Part shown: in pieces, positions 56,900 through 64,000 of the stretch
How positions within the stretch are numbered: position 1 is the stretch's first letter
How the letters are laid out: each line of letters opens with the position of its first letter
Assembly: GCA_023213395.1 (NCBI GenBank)
Contig: CM041465.1
Coordinates: forward strand, 8,122,001-8,186,000
DNA: 64,000 bases
Direction of reading: 5' to 3'
From: Cycas panzhihuaensis
Lineage: Eukaryota; Cycadophyta
Made by a program: the position numbers and the translations under genes
The notes under the pieces: model-generated
Seen by the model: only the letters and a program-made list of their open reading frames with translations
Database searches by the model: none
Told to the model about the DNA's origin: nothing

Positions 56900-58110
56900 T
56901 AAATTAAGTGATCTCTTGAAGAGTACAACTAGCTCCCAGCTTAATACTCTTAGGGGTATCGTCTGGTTCTAAGTCAACATCTATAGTTTGTTCCATAAAC
57001 ATAGCATTTCCCTCTTCAAAATGTGGAAGAGTAAGATCTATAAGAGAAATTGTCTCATGAGGTCAGGAATGATTAGCTAGAGGTGAATAAGATCGTATTA
57101 CCTTAAAAAAACCTAACCTATGATGTTCAGAGGGAAGATTAGGAGATGATCCTGCTAGATGTTCAAGAATTGCCTTGTCAATTTCAAAGTGATCTAAGTG
57201 AAAAAGATCGACAAAGAGTATATTCCTTAGTAGATTAATAAACCAAGATGACTTAAATTATAAAGGAGAATCAACCAAAGAATCTAAATAAGTGGGAAAA
57301 AACTTAATGATCGAAGAAACTTGAGAGAAAGGAATAGGCCTATCAATAAATTCCCAAGTTGTTGTAATAGTTTGTTTAAATTCCTAATGATAAGAATGAC
57401 AATCTTAATTAAACAAAGATATTAAGATGAGGGATGATAAAGAAACATCCATAGAATGACAAGCAGAAAAGGAAATAGTAAAAACCAAATTTACTTCCCG
57501 TACTCGAGTGGGGGTACTTTGATCCCTTTGAAGCGTATCACATGAATTAATAACCTTGCCATTTGATTCTAAATTTGGGTGCCTATGTAATAATATATAT
57601 TTTTTATGTCTATTCAACTAGTGATAAAAAGAGGGGACTGAGAGAAAAGAGGCGTAGCATTAATAAGCACGTTATGTGAAAGAGAAATTGTATGGCTAAT
57701 CAAAAAATCATTCATAGTGGAAGAGACTAAAGTGTTTGCCATCGAAGGCAAACACAAGACCTATGAGAAATGGCTTTGAGTAGAAAAGGGAATATTTATA
57801 TCAATAGTTTCACTCACAGGCGTTTCCTCACAAGATATAATATAACGTAAAGTTGTTTCTTCATTACAAGAAAAAGAGAAAACCGAAGATTGATAAGTCA
57901 GACCCAAGGACCGAGAAGTGGATGAGGAAACTGATGAAATAGGGACAATATCTACCAAATCAATGTCCTTTACTTTTCTTTGAGGAAGAGGAGTTTCAAT
58001 GGCAAAGTATTGACCTAAACCAAATGGTTGAAAGAAATACCCAAAGGACTTTGATAACTCACTAAGCTCAGAAATGATCTCAAAAAGTGGGACTAACTGT
58101 ATTTTGATTT
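56900..58110 (-). other. D linker between protease and RT
   Basis: About 1.2 kb of broken minus-strand coding sequence without a recognised domain. Readable pieces: 58114-57761 (RSLGLTYQSSVFSFSC), 57617-57405 and 57010-56900 (DVDLEPDDTPKSIKLGASC), the last resembling the segment before RT in E2 (KCIQLG). It is probably continuous Gag-Pol. Confidence 0.6.
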
Positions 58111-58445
58111 TCATTTCATAATTTTTAATTGTCCCTCATGGATGTACCTATGCTCATTAAAAAGGGAAGAACAAATAGCAGCCATTTGAGTAATCTATGG
58201 TCTATCCAAAAGGATGTTGTATTCTAAATTAAGATCAATGATGGTCAATTCAATAAGAACCGTCTTTTCTTTCAAGGTCAGGGGAAGATTCACTTAAGCA
58301 AGGGGAACTTTCAAATTTTTATTGTATCCTTGACAAATCCACTCACATGGATCAAAGACCAAAATTTCTAAATCCTCAATAAGACGGAAAGGGATCACAT
58401 TAATAGATGATCACTCATCAATGATGGCACGTTTAATATTGATGT
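58111..58445 (-). pseudogene. D aspartic protease
   Basis: IKRAIIDE-SSINVIPFRLI near 58425-58370: the active Asp is followed by Glu and a TGA where Gly is expected. Then DPCEWICQGYNKNLKVPLA, TIIDLNLEYNILLDRP (58220-58175) and MAAICSSLFNEHRYIHEG. The ILLDRP word is the usual LLGRP of Ty3 proteases. Inactive. Confidence 0.72.
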
Positions 58446-58454
58446 CATCCTTTA

Positions 58455-61130
58455 TTATCTCAATATAAAATAGAGGTATGTCATTTGGGACATGAGTGGT
58501 ATTATTAGCAAGCTAGCCAAGTCAAAAGAGAGTGTGGAAGTGGATGAAGAGACTACAATAGGAACTCCTAATGCATCAAACAAGAGTTGGTGTTGCTCAG
58601 GGCAACACTTCAACAAATCTATGACTGAAATACCAACTGGAATAATCTCTAACTTATCGACCAAATAGAATGATCTATCCTTTATAGTAGAAGGAACGGA
58701 TCTAAACTTGATGGAACATGGGATTATAAGAGGTAAAGAGTTAGGGTTCTTTGCTATTGAATCATCAGATGATTTAGATGGACTTGCACTCTTTATTGTC
58801 TCCACCGTGTTAATTGTCCTCTTGGTCTCACCACCTTTAGGAGATGGGTGAAATTGATTACTAGTTCGTTTAATCGAAGAATTAGAGGGAGTAGTAGTAG
58901 TCTTCTTAGACAAATTAGAACCAGGAGGATTGTCTTGATCATCTTCAACTTGTTTTTCCTTGCTCTTGTCATCTTTGTTTCATTTGCCCTTATGTTGAGG
59001 TAAGGGATCTTTATAAATCATTTAGTCTTAGAATGACTTAGAAGGACGGTTTACTTGAACATTCATATTTTGAGTTATAGTTTAAACCATACGACATTCA
59101 CTTCTATCATGAGTGTCTATTTGATGGTAAAAATACCACTTAGTCTTCCTGAAATAAGGAGGAGATGAAAGAGGAGTTTGTTCCTTCCTTCCTTCAATAA
59201 GGTGAATTACTTTTATCTCTTCAAGGGGTTGACTTTAAGAAGGACTATCAACTTGCAACTTGGTGTTGATCGCACACTATAATGATCTAATGGAAGAAGT
59301 TAGGTGATCATAAGTAGGTTCAACATGGGAGGTCTTACTTAATTAAATGGTTTCTTTAGAAGAAACAGATTTCCCAACCCTCTTAATATATGCCTGAATT
59401 TCAAAGGTTTCTAAAGCCAAACAATGATCAACAACTTCTTCATAGGTTTGAGGACCAAATTTGAGTACTTTAAGATGTACATTTAGCCTCAAAGTGTTAA
59501 TAAATAGATCGAAAAGAAGGCTAGGATCAAGATGTGAATGACAAGTGTATACTTGGTCTTGAATCTTTCTCATAAAATCCCTAGAAGTTTCATCATAATT
59601 TTTCTTGACAGCCAAAAATGATTTAATGCCAGATTCAAAAGGTCTCGCTACATCAAAATAGTTAATAAAAAAATCAATTAATTATTGAAATTAGAGAACA
59701 AAACTGATGGAAGTCAATAAAACCATTTCAAAGCATCACCTTAAAGTGATTTATGAAACAAGCGCATCATAACGTAATCATACAGTATAAAATATATATA
59801 AGCAAGTGCAAACACTTGTATATATGGGAAGCTAGGTCTTGAAAGGAGTCACCTGGGAATTTAGGTAACTCGAGAAGGAATGGAGGCATCTAGGATAGAA
59901 GGACATCATGTGAAAATAGAGACTTCATATAATCTATAAAAGGTTTCCTTGGCCTCAACATGGTGGAATGTCAAGGCAAGGCTGATGGATGCCGAGTGGT
60001 AGAAGGGGCAAGTTATTATTATTCAGGAAAATAATGAAGATGAAGGGTTAAACCAGGCTGCAGAATTAACCACAGAATTGGTTTAAGGCATAGGATATTA
60101 AGGAAGAATAGAGTTAAATGAAGGAAAAGGGAGTGGTTGTGGAGTGGATCTAGGAACATATGATAAAGAAATAGGGTTAGCAACCCCCAAAACATAAAAT
60201 TGACTATTTGAAGCATAAGGATAGACAAGATGGGTATGAGGGACATCTTGGGAAGAAGGGGCTACATTAAGTGCTCTAGGAGAAGAAGTGTGAGGTCTAA
60301 CACCTTGTGGCACAACTCTATGGGATAAATGAATTGGAAATTGAGTTGAAGATGTGACAAGAATGAGAGGGAGCTACCGTAGTAGGATAAGAACAAATAG
60401 TTTATGACATTGATAAAGGTAAACCTATTTGGTGAGAGGTAGGAGCATGAGAATGAATAAGGTTAGCTTGGATGGCAATAATAGAGGTACCCTCATATGT
60501 AGAAGGTACTATACAAAGAGAATGGGTCTAGATTTGTAATCTAAAAGATGAAGGAAGAGGTTGAGAATGAACTGACTTATGATCTTCAACCTCCCCTAAA
60601 GGAGGAGAATGAGGCCTCGGTGAAGGCGAATGAGAAACTAAAGATGATTGAATGGCATCTAGAGCAACTGGAGGCTCAACTTGTATCGACTTATACTCCT
60701 CACATAATGGATCAAATTGACAATGTTGTGAAGAGGATGTCATAGTATGAGTCTCTGGATAAAAAGGATTTTGATATCTAGGCATGTAAAGAGGAGTAGG
60801 GATCCTAGTAAGAGCCAACTCAAAATACAATAGATGTGCTTGAGTGGAAAGTGTTTCTTCTTGTGCAAAAGAAGGGTTTACAAACGAAGTATCACCATGG
60901 AATTGATAGGGCTCCAGGTACCCTTACTCCACAGATATTTCATATAGTTGGGTTGAATCTTTAGGGAGATAAACATAAGTATCATGTACATGATATTCTG
61001 AAGAATCAACGTATGAAGATGAAACTTCATGAGCAAAATGTGAGAGTTGCATTTGAAAATCAAGTAGAGGATCTTGAAGTCTCAAAATTTGCCTTGGAAT
61101 AGGTGTTGTAATTTCTATCACTTTAAACAA
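58455..61130 (-). pseudogene. D gag and region before protease
   Basis: The amino part (61130-60528) is Pro/Ser-rich with LPKDSTQLYE and SPSPRPHSPPLGEVEDH. The gag core near 59615-59343 reads YDETSRDFMRKIQDQV, LLFDLFINTLRLNVHLKVL and CLALETFEIQAYIK. Stops and shifts break 60500-59640. Closer to protease (58913-58455) a Lys/Ser/Thr-rich segment precedes FYLVDKLEIIPVGISVIDLL. No zinc knuckle could be read with confidence (a decayed H-D-R-S-E-C word lies near 59100). Confidence 0.7.
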
Positions 61131-61172
61131 GAAAACAAATGGTAATCCCTATAATGGTCGCTAGAAAGGTGG

Positions 61173-62218
61173 TGTACTTCGATTAGACCTAGACCAAGTA
61201 TCTCCTAACTAGCGGTGTATTTCCTCTGTTCCAAGACTAAACCAAGAGACAAAAAGCCTAAGGGAACCTAAGGGACCACCCTTACCAGTTCCTAAGAAGG
61301 AGTCTCCACGTGGTTATGCCGTTTAACTAAGATATGAATGAAGTAATAAAAGGATAGGATGTAAAAAAGGGGTAGTTGAATCCACTAGCCTACACAATCA
61401 GATAGAGAAGTTCTGAGTTCGGAATTACGCTAACAATGTATTTTGTGTCATTCTTAGGGGCTCATTTCCTCCTATTCTTAAAATTTTAATTTTTACTAAA
61501 ATAAAGGAACAAGGGTTAAGTGATGGAAAGGTTGTCTCCTTTTTTTTTGTTCTTTTTTATATTTTTTTTTTAAATACAATCTCAAAAGCAAAAAATGAAA
61601 CAACAAGATCTAACTACCTTTTTTTCAAAAAATAAGCAAGAGAACTAACTACACATACAATTACTTTTTCTTTTATTTTCATGAAACAAATAAAACCACC
61701 AAAAATTAAAGAGAAACTAGTTTCTCTAAATGCAAAACACACATTTTTAATAAGAATATCTAACATGAAATATAACTAACATAACATGTAACTACATGTA
61801 CAATTTGGTGAAAGATCAAATAACATGTGACAGTTCTATGAAGCTTTTTATTTGATTCGCATATTTCTTTCTTTTAGAGGAGGAATTCAAAAGAAAATGA
61901 GAGATCTCAAAGATACATTTTTGTTGTTATGAATGATATTCAGACCACAAATATTACATGCAATCAATCATAATCGAATCACTATTCATAAACAAATGAT
62001 AAACTAAGAAAATAGAGAGATTCTATCACAAATAGAGTCTTTTGAACATCATAGGATCCTTAAATCTCATGGAATTTTATCACAGCATAAATATATCATT
62101 CATACATTCAAAGTTCTTAGCTAAGAAAAAATAAAAAGAACAAGTCAAATAAGACAATACGACTAATTTTATATAATATCTAGTCTATTAATAAATTTCT
62201 ATCTCAGAATGGCCTTTT
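61173..62218 (-). repeat. D 5' LTR, cut by E
   Basis: Matches 41103-42166. The minus strand ends ...CGAAGTACA at 61173; the following CTAGCGACCATTATAGGGA may be a decayed primer site. The LTR start lies beyond E, right of the window. Confidence 0.78.
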
Positions 62219-62575
62219 TGTTAAAATAATATGGAAAGCATTCATCAACATACGCCAAACAAAATTAATGAACAAGAATCACAATGTATTAACTCAATGT
62301 CAACATATTACATCATAACACTAACCGTACCATGGACTCTACATGAGTCTCCATGATAACTTGTCTTTCATATACCACCTCAAACACTTTTATATACTAA
62401 ATAGGTGGGAGATCACACTACAGATTTAATGCATGTGGCACTATTACCTTTACTCTAACTAATGACATTACACCACTAACTTAACCAATGTTAGGATGAC
62501 TAATGACTCTTATGCTCTAATACTTGAGACTATTAATCATAAGACTCACACAACATTAAATATTATATTCTAACA
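62219..62575 (-). repeat. E 3' LTR
   Basis: The minus strand starts TGTTAGAATAT at 62575 and ends ATTTTAACA at 62219; inverted ends TGTTA/TAACA, 357 bp. Confidence 0.78.
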
Positions 62576-62584
62576 CCTCCCCTT
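62576..62584 (-). other. E polypurine tract
   Basis: Minus strand AAGGGGAGG, adjacent to the LTR start. Confidence 0.8.
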
Positions 62585-62799
62585 AATGTTAAATGTTTGA
62601 ACTAAGGACAATTTGACATAACTGACACACATTGACATAGGACTTGACTTGAGTTTGAGACTACAGATACTAAAGACAACATGACAAAACTGACATAGGA
62701 CTTGACCTGAATTATCTTTGAAGTGATGTTTGAACTTCCATCTCTTAAGTCCTGGAATCTTTCTAATGATGATGTCTTGAGCTTTATCTTCATCCAATA

Positions 62800-64000
62800 C
62801 ACTGCAAAATGTGTATGTCTTGTTTGTAATATTACCTCTCGTTTCCTGTTTGATAAATTTTCTTGTGTACTCCTAGGATAAGTATAATCGTCTTGGAATG
62901 AATATGAAGTAAATTGACTTGTCTTTATCTATTTCCAAACCTGCTAAGACGATTGACTTTTCAATCCATGGATTACTTCCTTGGAAGGGAATGAGCAATA
63001 ATGATCCATTTCTAAATTTCCTTTGTTCAAAAACAATATACTTTGTTCATTTTATGTTATCCAGGGAATTTGTTGTGCCAAGGATGATGAGAGTCTTAAT
63101 TATGATTATACGCACGTATTTCCTTGTTACTGTTACACAAATGCGAAACATTACTTTGATATGATTCAGCTTCAAGGTCAAGAACCCTATCAAAAACCTG
63201 CAATGATCTTGACGCACAAGATTTTGATTATATGATATTCTTACCATATTTCTTATTTCTTTGGAAGAACCTTCTAATGACCTTGTAGGGTATGTTGTCA
63301 TAATTTGAATTTTCTCAAAGATGAACATAGAGATTGAATTGAGATATATTATGGAAAGTCTCCAACATATGCATATCAATATGTATTCTAACATCATTTG
63401 AATTCTAGTCGTAAATTTGTTGACACAAACCAGGGTGATTTTGTCTATACCTTTTGTTAAGCTACTTGTGTCCCCATGGACTATTACCAGTAAAGATTGA
63501 TGTCTGGAATTTTCAACCTCCAAAGCTAGTTCCTTGATGAGACTTAAGATATTTAATGGAGTCAAAACTTTGTCATGCTGTTTTTCCCTTTTTTCTTTTC
63601 TCTTCAACTTCTTTTTCAAGTTCTTTATCTTTTTTATATGCTTTTGTACCTCTTCAGGACCCTGTTCATATACTGCTTTTAACAAGTTCCATGCCTCTTC
63701 AACTAAGTCCATATTTTGAAGTGCTTGTATAAGAAAGTGATATGAGGAGTGAAGGTTCTTCTTATCGAAGGCTACAATCATAGTATCAATGGCTACTCTG
63801 TTTTTCTTTTTGAAGGTTACCTCTCATTCTTCGTTAATTGAAACTTTTCCAAGTACAAGGTTCCATAATCCTTTAATCCTGAAAACACATTCCATTTTGA
63901 TTTTCTAAATTCGAAAGTTATCACCAACATATTTAAGCAAAACTATGTTGGTGTCAGTTACCTAAAACTCCTTTTTTTTTGCTACAAAGGTAATAATGTC
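62800..64000 (-). pseudogene. E gag
   Basis: Minus-strand frame entering from the window edge: LLKYVGDNFRI, a stop where Trp is expected, KIKMECVFRIKGLWNLV (63910-63840), then a clean 244-codon stretch (63781-63047) with YHFLIQALQNMDLVEEAWNLL and a Lys-rich part KKLKRKEKREKQHDK. This is the amino half of a Ty1/copia gag. The part after about 63500 is less recognisable and no zinc knuckle, protease or integrase follows before the polypurine tract. Confidence 0.7.

Larger units (their letters stand above)
41103..62218 (-). mobile_element. D: very large Tat-like Ty3 element, split by B and cut by E
   Basis: Direct repeats 41103-42166 and 61173-62218 are LTR copies. Between them, on the minus strand, lie gag, protease, a long linker, RT, RNase H, integrase, a second RNase H and, on the plus strand, an antisense ORF. 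B (46940-52218) is a later insertion. Without B the element is roughly 16 kb or more; the right LTR is broken by E at 62219. RT words DGFSGYNQI, GATYQR and VYFDDI, plus the second RNase H and antisense ORF, point to the Tat group of plant Ty3 elements. Confidence 0.8.
62219..64000 (-). mobile_element. E: copia-type element with gag but no visible pol
   Basis: 3' LTR 62575-62219, polypurine tract, and only gag-like sequence between it and the window edge. The left flank CTTTT (62214-62218) should recur beyond the 5' LTR. Inserted in the D LTR. The internal region in view is 1.4 kb, too short for pol, so E is either non-autonomous or internally deleted. Confidence 0.72.

Noticed and set aside
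63047-63781. A host gene in the clean 244-codon minus-strand ORF
   Set aside because: The start and its upstream frame match a copia gag and it lies directly before a polypurine tract and LTR.

Overview
This window looks like the repeat-rich part of a large seed-plant genome. I found no credible host gene, no rRNA and no tRNA. Nearly all of it is LTR retrotransposon, mostly decayed and inserted one inside another. Conifers and other gymnosperms fit best (bulky old nested Ty3/Ty1 elements, methylation-type decay), but the organism is an inference and nothing here proves it.

Layout, left to right, with labels used in the entries. E1 (+, 1-5298) is the 3' part of a Ty3 element: RT, RNase H, integrase, a hairpin-rich tandem repeat, an extra ORF after pol, and a 3' LTR. 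It sits inside CHR (-, 5299-9119), a chromovirus-like Ty3 element whose RT it cuts and whose 5' LTR is 8025-9119. CHR in turn cuts an RT amino-terminal fragment (-, 9120-9466). E4 (+, 9467-15809) is a complete Ty3 chromovirus with a 5-bp target duplication, inserted in the same minus-strand host sequence. Host element E3 (-) supplies gag/protease at 16825-18735, the rest of gag at 28651-29640 and a 5' LTR at 29716-30557. E2 (-, 18752-28650) is a complete Ty3 element inserted in the gag of E3, with target duplication AAAAC.

Right half: F (-) is an LTR/primer-site remnant (30558-31026 and about 36209-36300) split by A (-, 31027-36208), an old complete Ty1/copia element. C (-, about 36480-41102) is a decayed copia element. 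D (-, 41103 to 62218) is a very large Ty3 element of the Tat kind with long LTRs, an extra RNase H after integrase and an antisense ORF near its 3' LTR. D is split by B (+, 46940-52218), the best-preserved copia element (target duplication TAGAA, LTRs about 6-7% different). E (-, 62219 to the window end) is a copia-type element in the right LTR of D that shows gag but no pol before its 3' LTR.

Insertion order read from the nesting: E1 after CHR after the RT fragment; E4 after that same host; E2 after E3; E3 and A after F; B and E after D. The most interesting points are a conserved sense-strand ORF downstream of integrase in E1 and E2, the RNase H downstream of integrase plus the antisense plant-mobile-domain-like ORF in D, the tandem hairpins of E1, and the 23-residue gag repeats of E2. 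In-frame stops fall mostly where Gln, Arg or Trp codons are expected, as C-to-T decay at methylated cytosines would produce. All LTR comparisons and counts were made by eye.
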